A stretch of 64,000 bases of DNA from assembly GCF_008805035.1 (NCBI RefSeq), contig NZ_CP038018.1, positions 558,001-622,000 of the forward strand, given 5' to 3'. The first letter of the stretch is position 1. Every line of letters begins with the position of its first letter. This document shows, one piece after another, positions 56,669 through 64,000 of the stretch. The translations under genes and the position numbers were made by a program. This stretch comes from Eikenella exigua. Its GTDB lineage: Bacteria; Pseudomonadota; Gammaproteobacteria; Burkholderiales; Neisseriaceae. The notes under the pieces were generated by a model, which had not been told where the DNA came from, searched no databases, and was given only the letters and a program-made list of their open reading frames with translations.

Positions 56669-58057
56669 TCATGCGTTTCCTTTCAACATCTCGCGCCAGC
56701 GGGCTACCTGAAACTTCACCTGCTCCGGCGCGGTGCCGCCCAAGTGGTTGCGGGCGTTCAGGCTGCCTTCGGGCGTGAGCACTTCATAAACATCGTTTTC
56801 AATCAATGTGCTGAAGCCTTGCAGCACGGTGAGCGGCAGGTCGGCAAGGTCGCAGCCTGCTTGTTCAGCGTGGCGCACGGCTTGGGCGACGGCTTCGTGG
56901 CTGTCGCGGAAGGGCAGGCCTTTTTTGACCAGGTAGTCCGCCAAATCGGTGGCGGTGGCGAAGCCTTGCAGCACTGCGGCGCGCATGGCTTCGGGTTTCA
57001 CGGTGATGCCGCGCATCATGTCGGCGTAAATCCGCAGCGTGTCGATAAGCGTGTCCACGGTGTCAAAGAGTGGCTCTTTATCTTCCTGATTGTCTTTGTT
57101 ATACGCCAGCGGCTGGGATTTCATCAGCATAATCAAACCGGTGAGGTGGCCGATGACGCGGCCGGATTTGCCACGCACGAGTTCGGGCACGTCGGGGTTT
57201 TTCTTCTGCGGCATGATGCTGGAACCGGTGCAGAAGCGGTCGGCGATGTCGATGAAGCCGAAGCGGGGCGACATCCACAAAATCAGTTCTTCGGACAGGC
57301 GGCTCAAATGCACCATCACCAGCGAGGCGGCGGCGGTGAATTCGATGGCGAAGTCGCGGTCGGATACGGCATCAAGCGAGTTTTGGCAGATTTGTTCGAA
57401 GCCCAACAGCGCGGCGGTGGTTTCGCGGCGGACGGGGAAGGTAGTGCCGGCCAGCGCGGCAGCGCCCAGCGGCATGCGGTTGGTGCGGCGGCGGCAGTCG
57501 GCCATGCGTTCGTCGTCGCGGCCGAACATTTCCACATAGGCCAGCAGGTGGTGGCCGAAGCTGACGGGCTGGGCGACCTGTAAATGCGTGAAGCCGGGCA
57601 TGACGGTGGCGGCGTTTTGTTCGGCCAACTCAAGCAGGGCAGCCTGCAAGTCTTTAATCAGGCGGCGGATGGTGGAAATTTCGTCGCGCAGCCACAGGCG
57701 GATGTCGGTGGCGACTTGGTCGTTGCGGCTGCGGCCGGTGTGCAGGCGTTTGCCCGCGTCGCCGATTTTGTCGGTGAGGCGGCGTTCGATGTTCATGTGC
57801 ACGTCTTCCAAATCGAGCGACCATTGCAGGCTGCCTGCTTCGATTTCGGCTTGGATTTCGGCCATGCCGCGCTGAATATCGGCCAAATCCTGCGCGGAGA
57901 GCACGCCGGCTTCGTGCAGCATCTGCGCGTGTGCGAGCGAGCCTTGGATGTCCCAGCGGGCAAGGCGTTGGTCGAAATGGATGGAGCCGGTGTATTGTTT
58001 GACGAGTTCGGACACAGGCTCATTGAAACGGCCGGACCAGGTTTTTTGCTTGCTCAT
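56669..58057 (-). CDS. argH: argininosuccinate lyase
   Basis: ArgH cleaves argininosuccinate to arginine and fumarate. The 462-residue product begins MSKQKTWSGRFNEPVSELVK. It has HTGRSRNDQVATDIRLWLRD, GFTHLQVAQPVSFGHHLLAY, and the lyase signature GSSIMPQKKNPDVPELVRGK with the catalytic Ser loop. The ending resembles relatives (HLGGTAPEQVKFQVARWREM) and includes a one-mismatch uptake sequence read as FQVAR (56701-56712). GGAAACTCC precedes the ATG. It lies about 30 bases downstream of the 58089 gene and may be co-transcribed with it. Confidence 0.96.
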   Translation of the reverse strand: MSKQKTWSGRFNEPVSELVKQYTGSIHFDQRLARWDIQGSLAHAQMLHEAGVLSAQDLADIQRGMAEIQAEIEAGSLQWSLDLEDVHMNIERRLTDKIGDAGKRLHTGRSRNDQVATDIRLWLRDEISTIRRLIKDLQAALLELAEQNAATVMPGFTHLQVAQPVSFGHHLLAYVEMFGRDDERMADCRRRTNRMPLGAAALAGTTFPVRRETTAALLGFEQICQNSLDAVSDRDFAIEFTAAASLVMVHLSRLSEELILWMSPRFGFIDIADRFCTGSSIMPQKKNPDVPELVRGKSGRVIGHLTGLIMLMKSQPLAYNKDNQEDKEPLFDTVDTLIDTLRIYADMMRGITVKPEAMRAAVLQGFATATDLADYLVKKGLPFRDSHEAVAQAVRHAEQAGCDLADLPLTVLQGFSTLIENDVYEVLTPEGSLNARNHLGGTAPEQVKFQVARWREMLKGNA

Positions 58058-58088
58058 GGAGTTTCCTTCTATTGGGTAAAGTAAATTT

Positions 58089-58871
58089 TTAGGCTGCCAG
58101 GCGCCCGGTTAGCCAGTATTTGCCGCTAATGACATTGCCAGTTTGCGGCGCATGCTCCAACATATCGCTTGGGAATACCGCTTGCAGCGTGCCGCCGTGG
58201 GTTTCGATCAGGCAGCAGTAGAAATCATTGCCCGATAATTCGTTGCGGCGCGTTTCGGCTGCGCGCACAGTGCCGATAAACCATGCACTCGCTTTGGCTG
58301 GATTTTCCGCATTATCGGAAGATTGAAACATACCCAACGGGGTGAAGAATGTGCTGCTTAATGGCAGTTCAGGGTCTTGTTGCGCTTCAAATGCGGCTTC
58401 ATCGGCAAAAATATCAGCCTCTTCGGCAAAGGCACACAGGCGGATTTGGCAGCTGGTGCTTTCTGATTGCTCGGGGAAGCTGGCCAAATCGGGGGTGTCA
58501 AACACGAAAGGATAACTGCCGCCCAGCCATTCGCCGTCTTTCCATTCGCTGCCGTTCATCCAGGCCTGCACCGAGCCTGTGCCGTCGCCATAGCCGCTGG
58601 GGAACACAGCATCTATGCCTACGGTGTGCAGGCTACCTGAAAAATAGGGTTCGGCGCAGAGCAGGCTGTCGTCGTTTGAAAAGCCCAGCCATAATTCCGC
58701 GCCGCTGGGATCGGAATACACCATATAGTTGTCGGCAGGCTCGGCTTCGGAAGAGTGCTCTTCCGTGTCGTCCTCATTTTCGGCAAGTGTGCGCAGGGCC
58801 TGGCGGATGAGGTCGTTCAGCTCGTCGTTGCTGTTGATAGTAGGGAAGCCGATAGCGGAATAGTGGCTCAT
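58089..58871 (-). CDS. hypothetical acidic protein
   Basis: The 260-residue product is strongly acidic, with an N-terminal helical part (DELNDLIRQALRTLAENEDD) and a long beta-rich body. It has no signal peptide, so it is probably cytoplasmic. The tail QTGNVISGKYWLTGRLA is typical of a compact last strand but not of a known family for me. An uptake sequence at 58630-58641 is translated as YFSGSL in the middle. Immunity or effector-related proteins of this look exist, but nothing beside it supports that. The frame is intact and codon use is normal. Confidence 0.7.
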   Translation of the reverse strand: MSHYSAIGFPTINSNDELNDLIRQALRTLAENEDDTEEHSSEAEPADNYMVYSDPSGAELWLGFSNDDSLLCAEPYFSGSLHTVGIDAVFPSGYGDGTGSVQAWMNGSEWKDGEWLGGSYPFVFDTPDLASFPEQSESTSCQIRLCAFAEEADIFADEAAFEAQQDPELPLSSTFFTPLGMFQSSDNAENPAKASAWFIGTVRAAETRRNELSGNDFYCCLIETHGGTLQAVFPSDMLEHAPQTGNVISGKYWLTGRLAA

Positions 58872-59041
58872 GAGTGTCCTTAATACGGCAAATCGTAAAC
58901 ATAGCGTTTCAGGTAGCCTTATCGCGGCGGAGGCTACCTGAAAGCAGTACGGGCATTATAGTCCAATCCGCCAATGGGGCTACCTGAAAACAGCTGCCGT
59001 TCGCTATATAATGCCGCCGTCTTTCCCACATAATCCGCACC

Positions 59042-60172
59042 ATGACCCAATACTATATCGGCCTGATGTCCGGCACCAGCATGGACGGCGTAGATGCCGT
59101 GCTGGCGGCTTTTGACGGCACCCAATGGCAGGGCGCGCTCGGCCATTTTGCCGTGCCCTACAGCGATGATTTGCGCCGCCGCCTGCTGGATTTGCAAAAC
59201 CCCTGCGGCAACGAAATCCACCGCAGCGAAGTGCTCGCGCAAGAGTTGGCCGAGCTTAATGCCCAAGCCGTGAACGGCCTGCTGGCACAGCAAAAGCTTG
59301 CCCCGCGCAATATTGCCGCCATCGGCGCGCATGGCCAAACCGTGCGCCATGCCCCCGAACACGGCTACACCGTGCAGCTCATCAATCTGCCACTCTTGGC
59401 CGAGCTCACCGGCATCGACACCGTGGGCGACTTCCGCCGCCGCGATATGGCCGGCGGCGGCCAAGGCGCGCCGCTCGTGCCCGCCTTCCATCAGGCCGTG
59501 TTCGGCAGCCCGGAGTATGGCCGCGTGGTGCTCAATATCGGCGGCATTGCCAACATCAGCGTGTTGCAACCGCATGCCGATGCCAGCGGCTTCGACACCG
59601 GCCCCGGCAATATGTTGGCCGATGCCTATATGCAGCACCATTTCGGCCAAGCCTGCGACCGAGACGGTGCCCTTGCCCGCAGCGGCCGCGTTATCCCCAA
59701 ACTGCTGCAAACCCTGCTGGCACACCCTTATTTCCACTGCACCCCGCCGAAAAGCACCGGCCGCGATTTGTTTTCCCTCGATTGGCTGCAAGGCTACCTG
59801 AAAAACAGCGAAATCAGCATACAGCCGCCGGAAAGCAGCTACGCCCCCGCTGATATCGTGCGCACCCTCAACGCCCTCACCGCACAAAGCATCGCCGACG
59901 CCATTGCCGCCCATGCCCCAGGCGTGCGCGAAGTGTTTGCCTGCGGCGGCGGCGTGTTCAACCCCGTGCTGATGGCCGAGCTCTCCGGCAGGCTCGCCCC
60001 GCTCGGCATCTGTACCGCCACCACCGACGAGCTGAACCTGCCGCCGCAATGGGTGGAAGCCGCCGCCTTCGCCTGGCTCGCCGCCTGCCGCGTGTGCCGC
60101 GAGCCGGGCAACCCCCACGCCGCCACCGGCGCGAAACAGCCCTATATCCTCGGCGCTTGGCATTGCGCGTGA
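59042..60172 (+). CDS. anmK: anhydro-N-acetylmuramic acid kinase
   Basis: AnmK phosphorylates 1,6-anhydro-MurNAc released by cell wall turnover, giving MurNAc-6-P for recycling. The 376-residue product has the ATP-binding start YYIGLMSGTSMDGVDAVLAA, AHGQTVRHAPEHGYTVQLIN, the catalytic GDFRRRDMAGGGQGAPLVPA with Asp, and the TGPGNMLADAYMQHH block. A C-terminal CGGGVFNPVLMAELSGRL follows. An uptake sequence (59791-59802) is read as QGYLKNSE in a variable loop. TATAAT at 59007-59012 lies just before it. MurQ is not in this window. Confidence 0.96.
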   Translation: MTQYYIGLMSGTSMDGVDAVLAAFDGTQWQGALGHFAVPYSDDLRRRLLDLQNPCGNEIHRSEVLAQELAELNAQAVNGLLAQQKLAPRNIAAIGAHGQTVRHAPEHGYTVQLINLPLLAELTGIDTVGDFRRRDMAGGGQGAPLVPAFHQAVFGSPEYGRVVLNIGGIANISVLQPHADASGFDTGPGNMLADAYMQHHFGQACDRDGALARSGRVIPKLLQTLLAHPYFHCTPPKSTGRDLFSLDWLQGYLKNSEISIQPPESSYAPADIVRTLNALTAQSIADAIAAHAPGVREVFACGGGVFNPVLMAELSGRLAPLGICTATTDELNLPPQWVEAAAFAWLAACRVCREPGNPHAATGAKQPYILGAWHCA

Positions 60173-60230
60173 GCCAGTGCAGACCATGCTGCCGGTAGGG
60201 AGGATCCCTGTTGTCTAGGCGCTTGAGTTA

Positions 60231-60261
60231 AAAGGCTACCTGAAATTTTCAGGTAGCCTTT
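60231..60261 (+). terminator. anmK uptake-sequence terminator
   Basis: AGGCTACCTGAA (60233-60244) and TTCAGGTAGCCT (60248-60259) have a three-base loop and are followed by TTTTG. The anmK stop is about 60 bases upstream. Confidence 0.8.
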
Positions 60262-60400
60262 TGTTTATAGAGGATTAATACTTCAATACGGACAGTAAAC
60301 CGCCGGCTGTGCAGCGATATGGCAAGTGTAGCCATGCTGTAGCAGAAGTGGAGTGGGTTTGTTATAGGCTGGGCGTCTGCTATCCGCGCATTTGTGTTCA

Positions 60401-60462
60401 AAGGCTACCTGAAATTTTAGCTTCGCAGAAACTTTGCTACACGGTGTTTTCAGGTAGCCTTT
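60401..60462 (-). terminator. pepN uptake-sequence pair enclosing the 18-bp repeat
   Basis: AGGCTACCTGAA (60402-60413) faces TTCAGGTAGCCT (60449-60460). Between them lies TTTAGCTTCGCAGAAACT (60416-60433), an exact copy of the window's 18-bp intergenic repeat. The pair is 14 bases past the pepN stop codon; the wide loop may weaken termination. Confidence 0.65.
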
Positions 60463-60475
60463 TGTTGTCTCCCTC

Positions 60476-63145
60476 CTATGCAGAAGCCTGCAAAATCTTG
60501 CCGATGATTTCACCGCTGTCTTTGGAGAGGGCGGGGTTTACGGCGAGTTTTTGCAGCTCGGCGCGCATCAGGCTGCGGCGCTGCGGTTCGAGCTGGGCGC
60601 AGATGTTGAAGGCTTGGGCGAGGCGGGCGGCGATTTGGGGGTTGAAGCGATCGATGCGCCCGATTTGGTCGGCGAGGAAGGCGTAGCCGCTGCCGTCTGC
60701 TGTGTGGAAGTGCGGCACGTTGCGGCTGAAGCTGCCGAGCAGGGAGCGAGTTTTGTTGGGGTTTTCTAGGCTGAAGGCGGGGTGTTCGAGCGCGGCGGCC
60801 ACTTGCGCGGGTGTGTCGGCGCGGTGGCTGGCAGCAATCAAGCTGAAGTATTTGCACATCACAAGGTCGTCGCTGTGGAATTTGGCGGCGAATTGTTCGA
60901 GAAGGCGGTTGCGCTCGGGGCGCTCGTTGTGGTTGATGGCGCTGAGGATGCCCCATTCGTGGGTCATGTTGCGTGCCATTTGATTGTAGTTGGCGGCCAC
61001 TTGTTCGATGTGTCCGGGGCGGGCGCGCAGGATGAAGGCGCGGCAGGCGTTGCGCAGGGCGCGCCAGCCTGCTTGTTGCGGATGGTATTCGTAGGGCTCG
61101 GCCAGGCCGGATTGCTCTTCTTCCATGCGGCGGGCCTCAGCGTTGAGTGCAGCAAATTGGTCGGCGAAGTGTGCGGCAATCAAATCGAGCAGGGCTTCTC
61201 GGGCGCGGTGGACGATGAGCGGATTGACGTTTTGGCGGCCGGCCCAGAGTTCGGCTTCGTTGGGAATGGCGAGCAGGGCGGATTGGAAGGCGGCGCTGAT
61301 GTCGGCACGCAAAACGTAGTCGATGGCTTGCAGCAGGGCGCGGTGCTCAGGCAGGGGGCTACCTGAAAGCAGGGCGGCTTCGTTGGCAGCGATGGCGCGG
61401 CGGTAGAGGGTTTGCGCGGCTTCCCAGCGGGCGAAGGGGTCGCTGTCGCAGGCGAGCAGCACGGAGAGTTCGTGTTCGCTATAGGCGTAGTACAGGTTTA
61501 CTGGGGCGGAGAAGCCGCGCAGCAGCGAGGGAACGACTTGTTGATGGTTGCCTTCAAATTGCAGGGCAACGGTTTCTTCGGCTTGGCGCAGGGTGAGCAC
61601 GGCTTCGGTTTGCTCCTGTACGCTTTCAGGTAGCCTGAAGGGGATGGGCTGGCCGAAGGTGTCTTCGTCGGCGCTGAACAGGGCGATTTTGAGCGGAATC
61701 ATCATCGGCTGTTTGGCGGCCATATCGGGAGTGGGCGATATGCTTTGGCGGATGTTCAGCACAAAGCGGTTGTCGGCTTGCAGGCTACCTGAAACCTCCA
61801 GCACCGGCGTGCCGGCCTGGCTGTACCACAGGGCGAATTGCTCGAAATCGAAGCTGTTGGCATCGGCCATGGCGGCGCGGAAGTCGTCGCAGGTAACGGC
61901 TTGGCCGTCGTGGCGCTGGAAATAAAGCTTCATGCCTTTTTGGAAGCCCTCTTCGCCGAGGAAGGTGTGATACATGCGCACCACTTCGGCGCCTTTTTCA
62001 TACACGGTGAGGGTGTAGAAATTGTTCATTTCCACATAGCTGGCGGGGCGCACGGGATGGGCGGTGGGGCCGGCGTCTTCGGGGAATTGGTGGGCGCGCA
62101 GGAAGGATACGTTTTCAATCCGGCGGACTTCGCGGCTGGCGCGGTCGGCGGAGAATTCTTGGTCGCGGAATACGGTGAGGCCTTCTTTGAGCGAGAGCTG
62201 GAACCAGTCGCGGCAGGTAACGCGGTTACCGGTCCAGTTGTGGAAGTATTCGTGGGCGATTACGCCTTCCACGCGCTCGAAATCGGCATCGGTGGCGGTG
62301 CGGCTGTCGGCTAGTACGCAGGCGGTGTTGAAAATGTTCAAGCCTTTGTTTTCCATCGCGCCCATGTTGAAGTCGCCCACGGCCACCACCATGAAAATAT
62401 CCAAATCGTATTCGAGGCCGAAACGGGTTTCGTCCCAACGCATGGCGTGTTTGAGCGATTCGATGCCGAAGCGCACTTTGCCGGCATCTTCGGCACGGGT
62501 GAAGAATTCGAGCGCCACTTGGCGGCCGCTTCGGGTGGTGAAGCTGTCACGGGTGCACACCAAGTCGCCGGCCACGAGGGCGAACAGGTAGCTGGGTTTG
62601 GCGAAGGGGTCGTGCCATTCGACCCAGTGGCGGTTGTCAGGCAGCGTGCCGTGGCCGGTGCGGTTGCCGTTGGAAAGCAGCACGGGGAAGCGGGCGTGGT
62701 CGGCGCTGATGCGGGTGGTGTAGATGCCCATCACGTCAGGGCGGTCGGGGTGGTAGGTGATTTTGCGGAAGCCTTCCGGTTCGCATTGGGTGTAGAGGTT
62801 GCCGCCGCTCGCGTAAAGCCCCATCAGGGATTTGTTTTGGTGCGGATAAAGGCGGGTGGCTACGCTCAGCTTGAAGGGTTGGGCGGGGACGTTCGGGATG
62901 GATAGGGTGTTGTTTTCTAAAGTGTAGGCGGTTTCAGGTAGCCTTTGGCCGTTGAGCTCGAGGGAAACCAGCTCGGCCGAGCCTTGCAGCACCAATGTGC
63001 CGCCGGCATCGGGCTGGGGCTGGATGGAAAGTTCGGCGGTAACGGCGGTATGGTCGTCATACACGTCGAAATTCAGGCGGATGTGCGGCACCAGATATTC
63101 GGGGGCGCGGTAGTCTTTGAGGTAGTGTGCGGTTTGCTGGGGCAT
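60476..63145 (-). CDS. pepN: aminopeptidase N (M1)
   Basis: PepN is the major cytosolic zinc aminopeptidase, with broad substrate range. The 889-residue product has the N-terminal beta domain and then the exopeptidase motif GAMENKGLNIFNT and the zinc site VIAHEYFHNWTGN (HEXXH) with the distal Glu in LSLKEGLTVFRDQEFS. The C-terminal helical domain ends LSKDSGEIIGKIL. Three exact uptake sequences are read in frame: FRLPE (61625-61636), SGSL (61782-61793) and RLPE (62933-62944), with a one-mismatch copy near 61359. The ATG at 63145 is chosen because upstream residues are not conserved; codons near 63181 offer another Met. Confidence 0.95.
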   Translation of the reverse strand: MPQQTAHYLKDYRAPEYLVPHIRLNFDVYDDHTAVTAELSIQPQPDAGGTLVLQGSAELVSLELNGQRLPETAYTLENNTLSIPNVPAQPFKLSVATRLYPHQNKSLMGLYASGGNLYTQCEPEGFRKITYHPDRPDVMGIYTTRISADHARFPVLLSNGNRTGHGTLPDNRHWVEWHDPFAKPSYLFALVAGDLVCTRDSFTTRSGRQVALEFFTRAEDAGKVRFGIESLKHAMRWDETRFGLEYDLDIFMVVAVGDFNMGAMENKGLNIFNTACVLADSRTATDADFERVEGVIAHEYFHNWTGNRVTCRDWFQLSLKEGLTVFRDQEFSADRASREVRRIENVSFLRAHQFPEDAGPTAHPVRPASYVEMNNFYTLTVYEKGAEVVRMYHTFLGEEGFQKGMKLYFQRHDGQAVTCDDFRAAMADANSFDFEQFALWYSQAGTPVLEVSGSLQADNRFVLNIRQSISPTPDMAAKQPMMIPLKIALFSADEDTFGQPIPFRLPESVQEQTEAVLTLRQAEETVALQFEGNHQQVVPSLLRGFSAPVNLYYAYSEHELSVLLACDSDPFARWEAAQTLYRRAIAANEAALLSGSPLPEHRALLQAIDYVLRADISAAFQSALLAIPNEAELWAGRQNVNPLIVHRAREALLDLIAAHFADQFAALNAEARRMEEEQSGLAEPYEYHPQQAGWRALRNACRAFILRARPGHIEQVAANYNQMARNMTHEWGILSAINHNERPERNRLLEQFAAKFHSDDLVMCKYFSLIAASHRADTPAQVAAALEHPAFSLENPNKTRSLLGSFSRNVPHFHTADGSGYAFLADQIGRIDRFNPQIAARLAQAFNICAQLEPQRRSLMRAELQKLAVNPALSKDSGEIIGKILQASA

Positions 63146-63205
63146 GACGGGCGGCCTTGTGGAAGAATGGAAAGCGGTCATTTTAGCGCAAAACGGGGAT
63201 GGATT

Positions 63206-63217
63206 TTCAGGCAGCCT
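63206..63217 (-). repeat. Kingella-type uptake sequence
   Basis: TTCAGGCAGCCT is the complement of AGGCAGCCTGAA, the dialect described for Kingella, one base from the Eikenella form. The only other exact copy I saw is at 3430-3441. Confidence 0.55.
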
Positions 63218-63304
63218 TATTGGCGGGAGTGGCCGTGTTGTTACACTATTGCCGTTATTGGAGGCATGTGTTGCTACCAAAGCACTTCTCTTTCCAATCG
63301 CGCC

Positions 63305-63354
63305 GATTTGCCTTGACATATTGCTGGTATTGCCTGCGGTTTGCTACTTTGTAT
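63305..63354. repeat. Correia-like element core (degraded)
   Basis: GATTTGCCTTGACATATTGC, TGGTATTGCCTGCGGTTTGC and ACTTTGTATG follow the core order with several changes. Ends are not visible. Confidence 0.45.
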
Positions 63355-63389
63355 GAAAAATCATGGTTTTAGTTATTATCGGCTTGAAT

Positions 63390-63449
63390 AAAGGCTACCT
63401 GAAAACAAGCTGAGCAGAAATTGGCAAAGCTTGTTTTCAGGTAGCCTTT
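63390..63449 (-). terminator. hemY uptake-sequence terminator
   Basis: AAGGCTACCTGAAAACAAGC (63391-63410) and GCTTGTTTTCAGGTAGCCTT (63429-63448) form a perfect 20-bp stem built from uptake sequences at 63392-63403 and 63436-63447, with a TTTT run beyond. It is 14 bases past the hemY stop. Confidence 0.85.
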
Positions 63450-63461
63450 TTCCGTATGCCC

Positions 63462-64000
63462 TTATTCGGCGGCGTTTTCGTCGTCTTCTGGGGTGATTTC
63501 GGTCAGCACCAGTTGGCGTTGCTGCTCAGCCTGCTCGGGTTTGTCCATTTCGTCGAACACTTTGGCCAGCACCAAGCGTGCTTGGGGAGTGGCTTGGGCT
63601 TGCAGACTGGCTTCGAGGTAGCCTTGGGCTTTGCCCCATAGTTGTTTGGCGTAGGCCATTTGGCCGAGGTGCAGCAGCAAGGAGGCGTCTTGCGGTGCGT
63701 CGTGCAGCCAGCCTTCCATGGTGTCCATGATTTTCTGCTGTTCGCGCGGGCTCAGGTAGCGGGCGGCTTCAATCATGGGCGGCAGGAGCTGGGCATTACG
63801 ATGCTTGGGATAGTGGGCTTTTACCCATTTCACCACACGGGGATACTGGCCGATTTGCAGCATTTTTTCGGCGATCGGGGCGCAGAGTTCGCCTTCCTGT
63901 ATTTCTTTGGGAATGCGGCCGAGGCAGGCTTTAAGGGCGGGATAGTCGGCGGCGAGGGCGAGGAGTTCGCGCCAAGCCCATTCGCGGTATTGGGCGGCTT
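63462..64000 (-). CDS. hemY: HemY (heme biosynthesis, TPR) C-terminal part, cut by window edge
   Basis: About 179 codons of the 3' end are visible; the start lies beyond position 64000. The frame includes YREWAWRELLALAADYPALK, GELCAPIAEKMLQIGQYPRV, the MIEAARYLSPREQQKIMDTM helix, and TPR-like helices SLLLHLGQMAYAKQLWGKAQ and ARLVLAKVFDEMDKPEQAEQ. It ends in an acidic tail. The HemY protein of Proteobacteria is an inner-membrane TPR protein near hemX and hemD that supports heme synthesis. It is not the Bacillus protoporphyrinogen oxidase of the same name. The assignment rests on the TPR pattern and acidic ending and is moderately sure. Confidence 0.75.
   Translation of the reverse strand, partial: AAQYREWAWRELLALAADYPALKACLGRIPKEIQEGELCAPIAEKMLQIGQYPRVVKWVKAHYPKHRNAQLLPPMIEAARYLSPREQQKIMDTMEGWLHDAPQDASLLLHLGQMAYAKQLWGKAQGYLEASLQAQATPQARLVLAKVFDEMDKPEQAEQQRQLVLTEITPEDDENAAE

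Overview
The window is chromosomal DNA from a member of the Neisseriaceae, most likely the genus Eikenella. The main clue is the 12-mer AGGCTACCTGAA and its complement TTCAGGTAGCCT, present in roughly 80 exact or one-mismatch copies. This is the Eikenella dialect (AG-eikDUS) of the Neisseriaceae DNA uptake sequence. Gene content agrees with a betaproteobacterial, naturally transformable, Gram-negative host: dusB-fis, trpA-accD, nadD, ruvA, lpxL, hemY, and NlpD-like and FxsA proteins. Most genes are housekeeping genes in short transcription units. Many are closed by a stem-loop made of two facing uptake sequences.

Layout. 1-0.3 kb: tRNA-Met and tRNA-Ala with promoter and terminator. 0.7-3.4 kb: orphan PhnD-like binding protein, ACT-domain protein and UPF0210 (PFL) protein. 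3.4-5.2 kb: trpA (frameshifted) and accD. 5.4-10 kb: membrane-anchored hypothetical protein, proQ, purE, fis, dusB. 10-14.5 kb: phosphatase-like lipoprotein, rpmE, a deleted endonuclease/exonuclease/phosphatase pseudogene, aspA, pip. 14.5-15.7 kb: decayed mobile DNA (Correia-like element, IS110-type transposase tail, rolling-circle Rep fragment). 15.9-22.7 kb: lipoprotein, cysK, fabH, PEBP protein, uraA, DUF3465, RDD protein, DUF1841 pseudogene. 23-25.6 kb: mgtE, then the wreck of a complex I (nuo) operon. 25.7-30.2 kb: miaB, a secreted tannase-like esterase, a purine permease. 30.4-35.1 kb: another Correia-like element, a small secreted protein, a broken secreted-protein gene, pepA, nadD (frameshifted), ruvA, lipoprotein. 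35.2-44.8 kb: glmS, asd, gap, slyD, lysC, methyltransferase, radA. 45-50 kb: gloA, WYL regulator, GST, NlpD-like protein, NTF2-like protein, fxsA, murI. 50.7-60.2 kb: purN, DUF4189 protein, lpxL, cysE, rho, trxA, broken DUF2788 gene, argH, hypothetical, anmK. 60.4-64 kb: pepN and the 3' part of hemY, which runs off the right edge.

How the genes work together. Cysteine synthesis is represented by cysE and cysK. Asd and lysC begin the aspartate family and diaminopimelate pathway. GlmS, murI and anmK feed or recycle cell wall precursors. FabH and accD start fatty acids and lpxL finishes lipid A. PurE and purN serve purine synthesis, alongside two nucleobase permeases. PepA, pepN and pip suit an asaccharolytic, peptide-using lifestyle.

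The unexpected content is the decay and the small repeats. Complex I remnants (nuoA with frameshifts, a nuoB'-'nuoC deletion fusion, a DUF2818 stub) show loss of an NDH-1 operon. A family of about 107-bp Correia-like miniature elements has at least three copies with recognisable ends and six more cores. An 18-bp intergenic repeat occurs four times exactly. Uptake sequences are read in frame inside at least seven coding sequences. TrpA and nadD each carry a one-base deletion in a G/C run; because nadD is normally essential, at least that one could be a sequence error. No CRISPR array, rRNA, intact prophage or intact insertion sequence was found.
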